NCBI GenBank assembly: GCA_018302335.1
Contig: JAGVZT010000046.1
Span: forward strand, 1-60,743
Origin: Candidatus Woesearchaeota archaeon
GTDB lineage: Archaea > Nanobdellota > Nanobdellia > Woesearchaeales > JAGVZT01
DNA length: 60,743 nucleotides
Direction: 5' to 3'
Numbering within the stretch: position 1 is the first letter of the stretch; every line of letters starts with the position of its first letter. Shown here one piece after another: positions 9,723-19,635 of the stretch. The notes below the pieces were generated by a model that had not been told where the DNA came from, did not search any database, and saw only the letters and a list, made by a program, of their open reading frames with translations. A program made the translations under genes and the position numbers.

Positions 9723-9780
9723 ACTGCCGCTTATGGTAAATTCCGAAAGGAATATAAACTAAATCGAATTATTCTCAGGT

Positions 9781-10335
9781 GTGCTCTACGACCTTCCGGA
9801 CATCAAGCGACTGCGCACCCAGCACGGACTGACCCAGGCGGAGCTGGCGAAGCGCGCAGGGGTCTCCCAGAGTCTCATCGCCAAGGTCGAAGCAGGAAGA
9901 CTCGACCCGACGTTCACCCGCGCGAAGCAGATCTTCTCGGTGCTGGAGAGTCTCGACCAGGAGCGAGAGCAGCTCACGAAGGACGTCATGGTTGCGGAGC
10001 CGCTGAGCTGTCCCCCCGAGCAACCCCTCGGCCAGGCCATCCAGGTGATGAACGAGCGGGGCATCTCCCAGCTTCCGGTGGTCAGCCAGGGCCGCATCGT
10101 CGGGCTGCTCTCCGAAGGCGGCATCCTCGACGCACTCGCCTCAGGAAAACGCAATATCACCTCAGCCCTCGTGCAGGACGTCATGGCCGATGTCCCTCCC
10201 ACGGTCTCCGATACCACGCGGATGAGCGCCGTCGCGCCCCTGCTGCGGCACTTCCCCATCGTCCTCGTCACGAGCAAGGGAGCCCTCCGTGGGGTCATCA
10301 CCAAGGCGGACATGCTCCGGGCGATGTCGCGCTAG
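9781..10335 (+). CDS. XRE-type HTH plus paired CBS domain regulator
   Basis: GTG start; RTQHGLTQAELAKRAGVSQSLIAKVEAGRLDPTF, then two CBS repeats (MNERGISQLPVVSQGRIVGLLSEGGIL...). Confidence 0.88.
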   Translation: MLYDLPDIKRLRTQHGLTQAELAKRAGVSQSLIAKVEAGRLDPTFTRAKQIFSVLESLDQEREQLTKDVMVAEPLSCPPEQPLGQAIQVMNERGISQLPVVSQGRIVGLLSEGGILDALASGKRNITSALVQDVMADVPPTVSDTTRMSAVAPLLRHFPIVLVTSKGALRGVITKADMLRAMSR

Positions 10336-11276
10336 TACTCCATCGAATCCAGGATGCCGTGCGCGTCCGTATCGAGTTCCTGCCAGAGGCTTCCCAGGCG
10401 GGAAGAGAGCAGGCTGCGGTGAAACTGCCGCTCCTCGTTGGAAATCCGTGCGAGCCGGTCCACTGCGATGAGCCCGTAGGGATAGCCCGGAAACGCGGCG
10501 TCTCTGCTGTGCCGTGCGAGGAGGCCCAGCGCTGGTCCCGAGGATTCGACGCGGAAGACGTGCCGGCTGCGAGGATGGAGTTTCACGGCGTGCACGCGTG
10601 CGCGATGCGCGTCGGTGCGTCCCTCGGCGAGCAGCGCACTCCATGTCCCCTGGGGCGCGCATCGGGAGACCGCCCGCAGCAGGTCCTCCCCTTCCTGGGT
10701 CAGCAGCGAGCAGCGCTTCGCAACCGCAAGCAGGGGTCCGCAGCGGTCGAGCAGCTCTCGCTCTCCGGGATATCTCGCCTCCAGGGTGCCGTCCAGCACC
10801 ATGGTGCCCGCGTGGGACATCTCCGCTGCGAGTTCCAGCTCGTAGATCCTGCGCACCGCTCCGGCGACCGCGCCTGGCTCCGGCCGCCTGCCCTGGACCA
10901 GGAATGCGCTGTCCTCGGGATTGAACGTGAAGGAGCCCTTGCCGAGCAGCTCCGCTTCGTACCGCAAAGCGCCCTGGCGGGAAGCGCGCACCACGAGGTA
11001 GTGCTCCTCCCTGCGCTGCTCCTCTCGCACAATCTCCTTCCCGAAGCGGTAGCGCAGGCAGCATCTGCGCAGCAGCTGGACGCTCACGTGCGGCGCGCTG
11101 AGCAGCTCCGCGCTCCCGCCATCGATGTAGCAGAGCATGCCCTCTCCCTCGGCCGGAAGAGGACGGAACCCCGGGAGATGCAGGTCGTACAGCGCGGCCG
11201 GGAGGTCCGCGAGGACCTCTCCTGAGGAGGGAATCGTGCCAGACAGCGCCTGGCGCAGGGCCTCGGTGACCTCCAT
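10332..11276 (-). CDS. NurA-domain nuclease-like protein
   Basis: CYIDGGSAELL..., MVLDGTLEARYPGERELL..., C-terminal DAHGILDSMEY; layout resembles archaeal NurA. Confidence 0.6.
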   Translation of the reverse strand: MEVTEALRQALSGTIPSSGEVLADLPAALYDLHLPGFRPLPAEGEGMLCYIDGGSAELLSAPHVSVQLLRRCCLRYRFGKEIVREEQRREEHYLVVRASRQGALRYEAELLGKGSFTFNPEDSAFLVQGRRPEPGAVAGAVRRIYELELAAEMSHAGTMVLDGTLEARYPGERELLDRCGPLLAVAKRCSLLTQEGEDLLRAVSRCAPQGTWSALLAEGRTDAHRARVHAVKLHPRSRHVFRVESSGPALGLLARHSRDAAFPGYPYGLIAVDRLARISNEERQFHRSLLSSRLGSLWQELDTDAHGILDSMEY

Positions 11277-11347
11277 GCCTGCGAAGAGGCCGGTCGGCTT
11301 TTGTCCGATGCGAAAGCTTTAAATATCAAGAAATTGCATGAGGTTTC

Positions 11348-11623
11348 ATGAGACTACTCAGGGGCCGGAAAGGCGATCTTACGCTCAACACAATCGTCGT
11401 CGCAGCGCTCGTCATCATCGTCCTCGTGGTGATGGTGATGATTTTCACGGGCAGAATCACCTTCTTTAACAAGGGGCTGGGCGATACGGAGAAGAGTTGT
11501 GCAGGAAGGGGTGGCAAGCTCTGCAATAACTGCGCGGGCTCCGAGATCCGGGACGAGAATAATCAGATTATATTCCAGAACGGCAAGTACTGCTGCCAGA
11601 TTATCTATTCCGGAGCCTGCTAA
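11348..11623 (+). CDS. Cys-rich small secreted protein with class III (type IV pilin-like) signal peptide
   Basis: MRLLRGRKGDLTLNTIVVAALVIIVLVVMVMIFTG, then CAGRGGKLCNNCAG...YCCQIIYSGAC. Confidence 0.6.
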   Translation: MRLLRGRKGDLTLNTIVVAALVIIVLVVMVMIFTGRITFFNKGLGDTEKSCAGRGGKLCNNCAGSEIRDENNQIIFQNGKYCCQIIYSGAC

Positions 11624-11654
11624 AGCTTAAGAGCGGAAGCGCGCTCCCGGATTC

Positions 11655-12096
11655 ATGAAGCGTCCGCACAAGGCGAAGCCTCGCAGGCAGCAGGACCTCG
11701 CGAGGGAGCGCATCGCCATCCTCCTCGGCCAGGCTGCTGCGCGCTTTTCCGAAGGACCTCGCGAGGGAGCGCATCGCCATCCTCCTCGGCCAGGCTGCTG
11801 CGCGCTTTTCCGAGGAGCCGGAGCTGTCCAATCGCTACGTGCGACTCGCGCGGCGCATCGCCATGCGCGCGAAGGTCCATCTCCTGCCTGCAGAAAAACG
11901 TCGCATCTGCGCGGGCTGCCAGCGCTTCCTGGTGCCGGGAGCGAACTGCCGCACGCGTCTCTCGGGCGCCAAGGTCACGCTCACCTGTCTTGCATGCGGA
12001 AAGGTCTCGCGCTTCCCCTACCTCAGAGAGCAGCGGACGCGGCGGACCGCTTCCGCAGCTCCTCCGCAAGGAACACGGTCAGCGACACCGCAATGA
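11655..12096 (+). pseudogene. rnp4: RNase P protein component 4 (Rpp21/Rnp4), frameshifted by tandem duplication
   Basis: MKRPHKAKPRRQQDLARERIAILLGQAAARFSE (frame from 11655), then EPELSNRYVRLARRIAMRAKVHLLPAEKRRICAGCQRFLVPGANCRTRLSGAKVTLTCLACGKVSRFPYLRE in the frame ending at 12096; removing one 61-bp repeat copy restores a single ORF. Confidence 0.88.
11692..11813. repeat. Exact 61-bp tandem duplication (11692-11752 and 11753-11813)
   Basis: AGGACCTCGCGAGGGAGCGCATCGCCATCCTCCTCGGCCAGGCTGCTGCGCGCTTTTCCGA present twice head-to-tail. Confidence 0.97.
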
Positions 12097-14734
12097 TGAC
12101 AAGCCACTCCGCCCAGGAAAGGGGCACGGTGTGGAGGACCCGCTCGGCGAATGCGACCTGCACCACGAGCACCTGCAGCACGACGCTGAGAGCGAGAGCG
12201 CCGAGAAGGCTGGGGTTCGAGAGCAGCTGTGAGAGCCCGCTCCTCCTATAGGAGCGGCAGTTGAAGGCGTTGACCACCTGGTACATTACCAGGATGGTGA
12301 ACGCGAGGGTCGTCGCCCGGGCGAAGCCTGGCAGCTGCTCCGCCTCCGCATGTCCCATCCCCAGGGTGAACCCCGACCGGCTCAGCGAGTAGAAGAAGAC
12401 GCCCAGGACTCCGACGCCGATGATGAGGCCCGTGGCGAGCCAGACACGGACGTCGGCCCCATTGATGATGCGGGACTTCTTGCTCTTGGGAGGCCGCTCC
12501 ATGATGTCCGGCTCCGCAGGTTCTACGCCAAGAGCGAGCGCGGGGAACATGTCCGTCACCAGGTTGACCCAGAGGATTTGCACCGCGCTCACCGGCGCTA
12601 CGCCAAGAAGGATGCCTCCAACGATGGCGACGACCTCGCCGACATTGCAGGAGATGATGTACCGCACGAATTTCCGGATGTTCTCGTAGATGGTCCTGCC
12701 CTCGCGCACGGCATTCACGATGGACGCGAAGCTGTCGTCCGTGAGGACCATGTCGCTCGCCTCCCGGGAGACGTCGGTGCCCGTGATGCCCATCGCGACC
12801 CCGATGTTCGCCTCCTTGAGCGCAGGTGCGTCGTTCACCCCGTCGCCCGTGACCGCCACGACCTCGCCTTCGGCCTTGAGTACCGACACGACGCGGAGCT
12901 TGTGCTTCGGAAGGGTCCGGGCGAAGATGACATTGCCGGTCAGCAGGCGCCCGAGTTCGTTGTCCGTCAGCTCGTCCAGATGGGAGCCTTCGACCACCGG
13001 TGTCGCGTCGTCCGCGATGCCGAGCTGCTTCGCGATGGCCCGCGCGGTGATGCCGTGGTCGCCGGTGATGATGAAGATGCGGATGCCCGCGCGCTTGCAT
13101 TGCGCAACCGCCTCCTTCACCCCGTCGCGGGGAGGGTCCATCATCCCCACGAGCCCCACGAACACCAGGTCCTTCTCGAGCTGCTCCGCGCTGGGCTGCT
13201 CCTTGAGGTCGGTCCTCCCGGGCAGCTCGCGGTAGGCGCAGGCGAGGACGCGCAAAGCGCCTTCGGCCATCTCCTGGTTGGCGTGCCGGAGCCGGTCCAG
13301 GTCTTTCGGGGAAAGGGTACGTACGCGGCCGAGCTCCCGGACGGAGACGCTGCGCGCGAGCACCGCATCGGGCGCGCCTTTCAGGTAGAGCAGACGCCTG
13401 CCTCCCACCTCGTGGATGGTGGACATGAGCTTCCTCTCGGAGTCGAACGGCAGCTCCGCGAGCCTCGGATACTCCTTTTCCAGCGCCTCCCGCGAGAGGC
13501 CTGCCTTGCGGCCGAGCACGATGAGCGCTCCCTCGGTTGGGTCGCCGATGATTCCCCATCCTTTCTCCCCCTGCCGGAGCTGGGCGTTGTTGCAGAGGGT
13601 GGCGATGCGGACCATCAGCCCGAGCTCCTCTGCGTCGCCGTCGATCTTCCCCTCTGGGCTGTACCCTACGCCGGTGACGCGCAGGCCCTTTCCGTCGACG
13701 TAGAGCTGCTGGCAGGTCATCTCGTTCCTCGTGAGCGTGCCGGTCTTGTCGCTGCAAATGACGGTCGTGCTGCCGAGGGTCTCCACCGAGGTGAGCTTCC
13801 TGATGACGGTGTTGACCTTCACCATCTTGCGCACCCCGCGCGCGAGGGTGATGGTCATGATGGCGGGCAGGCCTTCCGGCACCGCGGCGACCGCCACTGC
13901 GACGGCGAAGATGACGCTCTGGAGGAACGGCTCCCTGCGCAGCGCGTTCAGGAGGAGGATGAGGACGCAGACGCCGAGAACCACCTTGCCGATGAACTTC
14001 GCCACCTCATCGAGCTCCCGCTGCAGGGGGGAAGCCTCCTCGTGCACGCTCTGGGTGAGGGAGGCGATGTTGCCGAACTGGCTGGACATCCCGGTCTCGG
14101 TGACCACCATGCGGCCGCGGCCATGGGACACCACCGTGCCCATGAAGCACATGTTGATGCGGTCCGCGACGTTGACCTGCACCTGGCTGAGCGCCTCGGT
14201 GCGCTTCCCCACGGGAAGCGACTCACCCGTGAGCGCAGCCTCGGCAGCCTTGAGGCTTGCGACCTCCAGCAGCCTGCCGTCCGCCGGGACGATGTCCCCC
14301 TCCTCCAGCAGCACGACGTCACCGGGCACGAGCTCCCGGGCGTGAATCTCGCGGAGCTCGTTGGAGCGCATCACGCGCGCCTTCTGGGAGAGCATCCCCT
14401 TCAGGGCCTCGACGTCCTTGGACGCCTTGAATTCCTGGTAGAATCCGACCGCGGCGTTCACGAGCACGATGGCGAAGATGAACAGCGCCTCGTAGACCTC
14501 CTCCATGGACTCGTGGAAGATGAGGGAGATGATGCCGGCGAAGATGAGAATCAGGACCATGAGGTCCTTGAACTGGGCGAGCAGCATCTGCAACGGAGTC
14601 TCGCCGACGGCGACGACCAGCTCATTCGGCCCGTACTGCTCCAGGCGCTGGGCCGCCTCCCCCTCGCTCAGCCCGGAGCGGGAAGAGCCGAGTCCCTTCA
14701 GGACTTCTTCCGGGGAAGTGTCGTAGTATGCCAT
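12023..14734 (-). CDS. Calcium-type P2-ATPase (SERCA/PMCA-like cation transporter)
   Basis: AVAAVPEGLPAIMTITLARGVRKM, ICSDKTGTLTRNEM, VAVTGDGVNDAPALK. Confidence 0.93.
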   Translation of the reverse strand: MAYYDTSPEEVLKGLGSSRSGLSEGEAAQRLEQYGPNELVVAVGETPLQMLLAQFKDLMVLILIFAGIISLIFHESMEEVYEALFIFAIVLVNAAVGFYQEFKASKDVEALKGMLSQKARVMRSNELREIHARELVPGDVVLLEEGDIVPADGRLLEVASLKAAEAALTGESLPVGKRTEALSQVQVNVADRINMCFMGTVVSHGRGRMVVTETGMSSQFGNIASLTQSVHEEASPLQRELDEVAKFIGKVVLGVCVLILLLNALRREPFLQSVIFAVAVAVAAVPEGLPAIMTITLARGVRKMVKVNTVIRKLTSVETLGSTTVICSDKTGTLTRNEMTCQQLYVDGKGLRVTGVGYSPEGKIDGDAEELGLMVRIATLCNNAQLRQGEKGWGIIGDPTEGALIVLGRKAGLSREALEKEYPRLAELPFDSERKLMSTIHEVGGRRLLYLKGAPDAVLARSVSVRELGRVRTLSPKDLDRLRHANQEMAEGALRVLACAYRELPGRTDLKEQPSAEQLEKDLVFVGLVGMMDPPRDGVKEAVAQCKRAGIRIFIITGDHGITARAIAKQLGIADDATPVVEGSHLDELTDNELGRLLTGNVIFARTLPKHKLRVVSVLKAEGEVVAVTGDGVNDAPALKEANIGVAMGITGTDVSREASDMVLTDDSFASIVNAVREGRTIYENIRKFVRYIISCNVGEVVAIVGGILLGVAPVSAVQILWVNLVTDMFPALALGVEPAEPDIMERPPKSKKSRIINGADVRVWLATGLIIGVGVLGVFFYSLSRSGFTLGMGHAEAEQLPGFARATTLAFTILVMYQVVNAFNCRSYRRSGLSQLLSNPSLLGALALSVVLQVLVVQVAFAERVLHTVPLSWAEWLVIIAVSLTVFLAEELRKRSAASAAL

Positions 14735-14799
14735 CGGCCACCAGGCTTATATAGGAGAATACCCGGGTCAGGAGTCAGCGCTCTTATAAAGGTTTCCCC

Positions 14800-15648
14800 A
14801 TGGTCCTCGAACTGATTGCGGACCCGGCGGCCGCCGCGCGTCATCCGGGGAGGACGGTGCTGCTCGGCTTCCTCTATTCGTGCGTCGCCATCGTGCTCTC
14901 GCTCTGGATATTCCGGCAGAGCGCGAGCCTGGTCGCGGTGTTCCTCACCGTCATCGCAGCTTTCCCCGTCTTCTACGACACCATCCGGAGGCTGGAGCGC
15001 AAGGAGGAGCAGCACGGCTCCGGACGGCTGCTCTGGAGGGAGCACTCAGCGGCGGTGCAGGGTCTCTTCTACCTGTTCCTCGGCGTCATGGTCGCGTTCG
15101 CGGTGTGGTACACCCTGGTGCCGTCTGCGCACCTGGAGACGCTCTTCAGCTCCCAGACCCAGGCCATCAGCGGCGTCCAGGGATTTGCAACCGCGCCTTT
15201 TGCGGGCGACCGCATGGGATTCTTCGCCGAGGTGCTCCTCAACAACCTGAGCATCCTGCTCTTCTGCGTGCTGTTCTCCTTCCTCTACGGCGCCGGGGCC
15301 GTGTTCATCCTGATATGGAACGCCTCCGTCATCGGCGTCGCGGTGGGGAATTTCATCCGCATGGGGGTCGCGCAGGCCGCGCAGATGCTCGGCGCCGGCG
15401 GGGCGTACTTCCACGTCGTCTCGCTGGGCATCCTGCGGTACGCCCTTCACGGAATCCCTGAGGTGATTGCCTACCTCATCGCTTCCCTCGCCGGGGGCAT
15501 CATCTCGATGGGGCTCTACCGCAGCCGCGGGAATCTCCATGCGACCAAGGAGCTGCTCTCCGACGCCCTGGAGCTCACGGGCGCTGCAATCATCCTGCTC
15601 GTCATCTCCGCCTGGATCGAGGCCTTCGTGAGCACGGCGGTGTTCTAG
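14800..15648 (+). CDS. SpoIIM-family (DUF95) integral membrane protein
   Basis: Multi-TM; AEVLLNNLSILLFCVLFSFLYGAGAVFILIWNASVIGVAVGNFI...HGIPEVIAYLIASLAGGI. Confidence 0.8.
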   Translation: MVLELIADPAAAARHPGRTVLLGFLYSCVAIVLSLWIFRQSASLVAVFLTVIAAFPVFYDTIRRLERKEEQHGSGRLLWREHSAAVQGLFYLFLGVMVAFAVWYTLVPSAHLETLFSSQTQAISGVQGFATAPFAGDRMGFFAEVLLNNLSILLFCVLFSFLYGAGAVFILIWNASVIGVAVGNFIRMGVAQAAQMLGAGGAYFHVVSLGILRYALHGIPEVIAYLIASLAGGIISMGLYRSRGNLHATKELLSDALELTGAAIILLVISAWIEAFVSTAVF

Positions 15649-15669
15649 CCGTCAAGAGCGGCATCTCCT

Positions 15670-15723
15670 CGGCCGCGCTGCTGATGATTCCCGGCATGAC
15701 AGGCATTCTTAGCATCGCGGCCG
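15670..15723 (+). repeat. Intergenic palindromic element copy D (short variant)
   Basis: CGGCCGCGCTGCTGATGATTCCCGGCATGACAGGCATTCTTAGCATCGCGGCCG. Confidence 0.7.
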
Positions 15724-15734
15724 AAATCCAGCAT

Positions 15735-17222
15735 TCACCGCACGTCGAACGGCGACGCGGAGAGCAGCGCCCGCGCGTGCCCGAGCTTCTCCGAGCTGTC
15801 CGCGTAGAGCGTGAAAAGCGTATCACCCTTCTTTACCCTATCTCCGACGTGGACGTGGAGGTAGACCCCCGCGCCCTGGTCCTTCGGGGAGCCGAGGGCC
15901 CGCGCGATGCGTGCGATGAACTTGTTGTCCGCGCTGCGGATGGTACCCGGACGCGCCGCGCGGACTTCCTCGGTCTGCCGGCCGAGCACCAGCTCCTCCG
16001 GGCGTGAGGCCCGACGTCCCTGCGCGTCGATGATCTCCACCATCTTGCGATACGCCTTCCCGGAGCGCAGCAGCTCCTCCGCGAGCTTCACTCCCTCCCC
16101 GAGCGGGGCCGCTGAGCCCATCTCGAGCAGCTTGCCTGCCATCATGATACTCTTCTTGCGCAGGTCCGCAGGAGCGCGCTCATCGCCCAGAAGAATCCAG
16201 AGCACGTCACGGGCCTCCAGCGCGGAACCGATGCCGTTGCCGATGGGCTGAGCACCGTCCGTGAGCAGGACGTGGACTTCCATCCCAAGCTGCTTCCCTA
16301 TCCCCTCGAACAGCCCGCGGAGCCGCTCCCCGCGCTCCATGTCCCACACCTTCGCGCCAGCGCCCACGGGAATGTCTATCAGCACGTGCGTCGCTCCGAC
16401 GGAACGCTTCTTGGCGAGGACCGAGGCGATCATCTGGCCCTCGGCATCAAGGGACAGCGGGCTCTCCACGCGGATGATGCGGTCGTCCGCCGGGGCCAGC
16501 GCAAGGGCCCCGCCCCACACCATGCAGGCTCCCACGCGCTTGACGATGTGACGCAGCTCCGGCAGCGGCACCTCCACCCTGGCGAGAACCTCCATCACGT
16601 CCGCGGTCCCCGCGGCCGAGGTGATGGCGCGCGAGCTCGTCTTGGGGATGGTGAGCCCCGCCGCGGCCACGATGGGAACGACCACCATGGTGGTGCGGTT
16701 CCCGGGAACGCCGCCGATGCTGTGCTTGTCCATCACCGGAGGCGGGAAGTCCAGGGTCTCACCGTACTTCACCATCGCCTTGGTGAGGGCCGCGACCTCG
16801 TCCGCGTTCAGGCCGCGGATGTACGTCGAGGCGACGAAATACGCAATCTCTATCTCGCTGAGCTTGTTCCGGGTGATGTCGTACACAATCTCGCCGAGCT
16901 GCTCCTCGCTGAGACACGCTCCATCGAGCTTCGACCGGATGTGCTGCAGGCTCGCAGGCTTCTGCTCGAGCTGCACCTCGATGTTCTGGCCGTCGCGGAC
17001 GCCAAGCTCCTTCACGAGTTCGTCCATCAGCCCGATGACGCCCTGCCGCACCACACCCTGCGATGAGGTGATGTCGAGGATGGCAACGACGCGTCGCTTC
17101 CCGTGCGAGAGCCGGACGCGGTCCTCGAAATGGAGGTCCATCCGCTGGGCGTCGGAAGAGTGCAGCACGGCGATGAGCGGGCCCCCGGTCCCGATGTCCA
17201 GGTCCTTCACCGCGAGTTTCAT
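15735..17222 (-). CDS. deoA: AMP phosphorylase (archaeal DeoA/thymidine phosphorylase family)
   Basis: MDKHSIGGVPGNRTTMVVVPIVAAAGLTIPKTSSRAITSAAGTADVMEVLA; start MKLAVKDLDIGTGG at 17222; the listed ORF extends further upstream. Confidence 0.9.
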   Translation of the reverse strand: MKLAVKDLDIGTGGPLIAVLHSSDAQRMDLHFEDRVRLSHGKRRVVAILDITSSQGVVRQGVIGLMDELVKELGVRDGQNIEVQLEQKPASLQHIRSKLDGACLSEEQLGEIVYDITRNKLSEIEIAYFVASTYIRGLNADEVAALTKAMVKYGETLDFPPPVMDKHSIGGVPGNRTTMVVVPIVAAAGLTIPKTSSRAITSAAGTADVMEVLARVEVPLPELRHIVKRVGACMVWGGALALAPADDRIIRVESPLSLDAEGQMIASVLAKKRSVGATHVLIDIPVGAGAKVWDMERGERLRGLFEGIGKQLGMEVHVLLTDGAQPIGNGIGSALEARDVLWILLGDERAPADLRKKSIMMAGKLLEMGSAAPLGEGVKLAEELLRSGKAYRKMVEIIDAQGRRASRPEELVLGRQTEEVRAARPGTIRSADNKFIARIARALGSPKDQGAGVYLHVHVGDRVKKGDTLFTLYADSSEKLGHARALLSASPFDVR

Positions 17223-18268
17223 GAGCGCTGCTCCGGGTAGATCTCCAGGACCGCGACCGTCACCGTGAGCGCGAGCGGACCGAAGATGATTCCCGGAAAG
17301 CCCATGAGCGCGACTCCCCCGAGCACCCCGATGAATACCAGGACGGAGCTCACCTGGGCCCTCCCTCCCACGACGATGGACCGGATGACATTGTCGATGG
17401 TGCTGATGACCAGGAAGCTGTAGGCGAGCAGCAGGGACCCGGTCAGGGTCTGGCCGTCGAGGAGCAGCGCCGCGGAGAGCGGAAGCCACACCGCCGCCGC
17501 GCCGACGAAGGGGACCATGGCCGTCACTGTCATCACCGCCCCCCAGAAGATGGGCGACCCGACGCCCAGGAGGACCAGCCCGACCGTGCCCGCGACCCCC
17601 TGCGCAAGCCCCGCAAGGACATGACCGAAGAGCATCGCGTGCAGCGCCCGGTCGACGCGCTTCATCATGAGCTCCTCGTCCTTCCGGGAAAGAGGCACGA
17701 GAAGCCGGACCTTGGCGATGATGCTGTCGCCGTCGCGCAGCGCGGCGAACATCACGAGCAGCATGACCACCAGCGACAGGAGGAACCGGGGCACCGCGAG
17801 GACCACCTGGGGAGCGAGATTCCAGAGCCCCTCGGCGACGCGCTGGAGTGCCCTGTCAAGAAGGGCGCGGGCGCCAGGCTCGATGACCAGGTTGCGGTAC
17901 CTCGCGTTCACCGCGCAGGTGAGCGACTGGTCTTCCGCGCAGTCTGTGGCGAACAGCTCCCCGCTCTTGAGGCGTGAGACCGTGCCGGTGTACGACTCTT
18001 TCGCCTGCTGCACCGCGACCTGGCCGAGAAACCCCAGCGGGAGCAAGACCGCCAGCGCGACGAACGCCACCATCGCCACCGCGGCGATGTTCTTCCTGCG
18101 CACCTTGCCGCGGAGCCGCTCGTACGGCGGATAGAAGATGTACGCGAGGACGAGCCCGCCGATGATGGGCAGCAGGTAGGGCAGCATGATGAGGGCTGAC
18201 AGCGCGATGAGGCCGACGAGCACCGCGGAGAAGGCGTACTTTGCCTGGGTGGCGGTGTCCATGGTCAC
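17219..18268 (-). CDS. AI-2E family transporter (DUF20/PerM)
   Basis: Multi-TM with LLPYLLPIIGGLVLAYIFYPPYERLR and GFPGIIFGPLALTVTVAVLEIY. Confidence 0.85.
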   Translation of the reverse strand: MTMDTATQAKYAFSAVLVGLIALSALIMLPYLLPIIGGLVLAYIFYPPYERLRGKVRRKNIAAVAMVAFVALAVLLPLGFLGQVAVQQAKESYTGTVSRLKSGELFATDCAEDQSLTCAVNARYRNLVIEPGARALLDRALQRVAEGLWNLAPQVVLAVPRFLLSLVVMLLVMFAALRDGDSIIAKVRLLVPLSRKDEELMMKRVDRALHAMLFGHVLAGLAQGVAGTVGLVLLGVGSPIFWGAVMTVTAMVPFVGAAAVWLPLSAALLLDGQTLTGSLLLAYSFLVISTIDNVIRSIVVGGRAQVSSVLVFIGVLGGVALMGFPGIIFGPLALTVTVAVLEIYPEQRS

Positions 18269-19257
18269 TTCAGCTCGTAGGCCTGCAGGTCAGGGGCGCG
18301 GAACGGCAGCAGGACGGAACCCAGCCCCTCGAAGAGTCCGCGCTGCCTGCGGAACTCCACGAAGCGGATGCGCTCGACCCCGAGCGTCGATTTGAGGTGG
18401 GCCTCCACCTCCTGCTTCCCTCCCAGCTCGTCCACGAGGCCGCGCTCCAGCGCCTCTTCGCCCAGGAAGAAGATGCCGCTCCGCAGCTCCTCGAGCTGCT
18501 CTTCATCGAGCTTGCGGTTCGCCCCGACCTCGCGCAGGAAATAGGCATGGATGCGGTCGAGCTTCTCCTGGAGGAGTTGCTGCTCTTCTGCGGTCATCTC
18601 CCGATAGGGCGTCCCGATGTCCTTCAGCTCGCCGGCAGTGAGCTTCCGGTACGTGACGTTATAGCGCTGCAGCAGTCCCGCGAACTCAAGCTGGGATGCG
18701 ACCACGCCGACGCTGCCCGTGAGGGACATGGGGGACGCGACAATCCAGTCCGACGCAGACGCAATCCAGTACGCGCCCGAGGCGCCCGAGTCGCGGATGA
18801 GGGCCACGGTGGGCTTGCTTGCCTCCCGGACCGCGCGGGCGACCTCCTCGGAGGCAACGGCGCTCCCGCCGGGGGAATTGATGGAGAGCATGATGGCGGC
18901 GATGCCGCCATCCTCGTCCGCGCTCTCTATCGCTGCAACGAGGTCATCGGAGCTCGCTCCCCCCGCGGAGAAAAGCCCGGCAGAGCTCTCGGACGTGATG
19001 GTGCCCTCGACAGGGATGAGCGCCACTCCGGCCGCGCTGACGCCGGGCAGGTAGGCGCGGGAGAGCGCCGCCGTGATGACCAGGCTGAGCAGGACAAGCA
19101 CCACTATGGTGACGAGCACCGGGACGAGCAGTCCCGAGCTCCTCTTCTTGGGCGCTGGAGCCTGCGGCCAGGACCTTCCTCCCTGAGGGGGGTACGCAGG
19201 TGGTGCGGTCCGATAGGCAGGGGCACGGTAAGGGGGCACCCCCTGAGGAACAACCAT
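18265..19257 (-). CDS. sppA: Signal peptide peptidase SppA
   Basis: LSINSPGGSAVASEEVARAVREASKPTVALIRDSGASGAYWIASASDWIVASPMSLTGSVGVV. Confidence 0.93.
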   Translation of the reverse strand: MVVPQGVPPYRAPAYRTAPPAYPPQGGRSWPQAPAPKKRSSGLLVPVLVTIVVLVLLSLVITAALSRAYLPGVSAAGVALIPVEGTITSESSAGLFSAGGASSDDLVAAIESADEDGGIAAIMLSINSPGGSAVASEEVARAVREASKPTVALIRDSGASGAYWIASASDWIVASPMSLTGSVGVVASQLEFAGLLQRYNVTYRKLTAGELKDIGTPYREMTAEEQQLLQEKLDRIHAYFLREVGANRKLDEEQLEELRSGIFFLGEEALERGLVDELGGKQEVEAHLKSTLGVERIRFVEFRRQRGLFEGLGSVLLPFRAPDLQAYELK

Positions 19258-19298
19258 GAGAACGGACCAGACTGCCTCCTATTTATAATTAATGAAAT

Positions 19299-19357
19299 CG
19301 GCCGGGCTGAGGAGAATTTCGGCGGGGCAACCGGGAAGCCGCGCGGTCTTCCGGCCA
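19299..19357 (+). repeat. Intergenic palindromic element copy E (divergent)
   Basis: CGGCCGGGCTGAGGAGAATTTCGGCGGGGCAACCGGGAAGCCGCGCGGTCTTCCGGCCAG. Confidence 0.6.
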
Positions 19358-19424
19358 GTTGCATGGACGGCGAACGAGAGTATTCCGACGCGTCCTCGGA
19401 GAGAATGCTGCAGAGTCGAGGGAA

Positions 19425-19535
19425 TCAGAAGAGCTCTTCCAGCTCGGGAATCTCCTCGACAATCACCACTTCCTGCTTCTCGATGCGCTTCCAGACCTTC
19501 TTTCCGGGTATCTTCTCGAAGTACCGCCGTTTCAT
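19425..19535 (-). CDS. Possible 36-aa microprotein
   Basis: GGAGGAAGCGAGA-ATG; MKRRYFEKIPGKKVWKRIEKQEVVIVEEIPELEELF. Confidence 0.4.
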   Translation of the reverse strand: MKRRYFEKIPGKKVWKRIEKQEVVIVEEIPELEELF

Positions 19536-19549
19536 TCTCGCTTCCTCCG

Positions 19550-19633
19550 TCAGTGCCTTGCATGCCTGCCGAATAACTCAAGCACATGCCTCAGCAGCCA
19601 GGCATTCAACCACCGAACGATGTTGTCCAGCAT
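19550..19633 (-). CDS. Possible 27-aa microprotein
   Basis: MLDNIVRWLNAWLLRHVLELFGRHARH; overlaps frame region upstream of the 36-aa ORF. Confidence 0.25.
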   Translation of the reverse strand: MLDNIVRWLNAWLLRHVLELFGRHARH

Positions 19634-19635
19634 AG

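Noticed and set aside
12350-14815. 821-aa plus-strand ORF opposite the calcium-type ATPase
   Set aside because: Shadow ORF rich in His, Asp and Arg with no recognisable motif.
17219-17489. N-terminal extension of the AMP phosphorylase ORF to 584 aa
   Set aside because: Extension overlaps the AI-2E transporter gene out of frame; MKLAVKDLDIG at 17222 is the sensible start.
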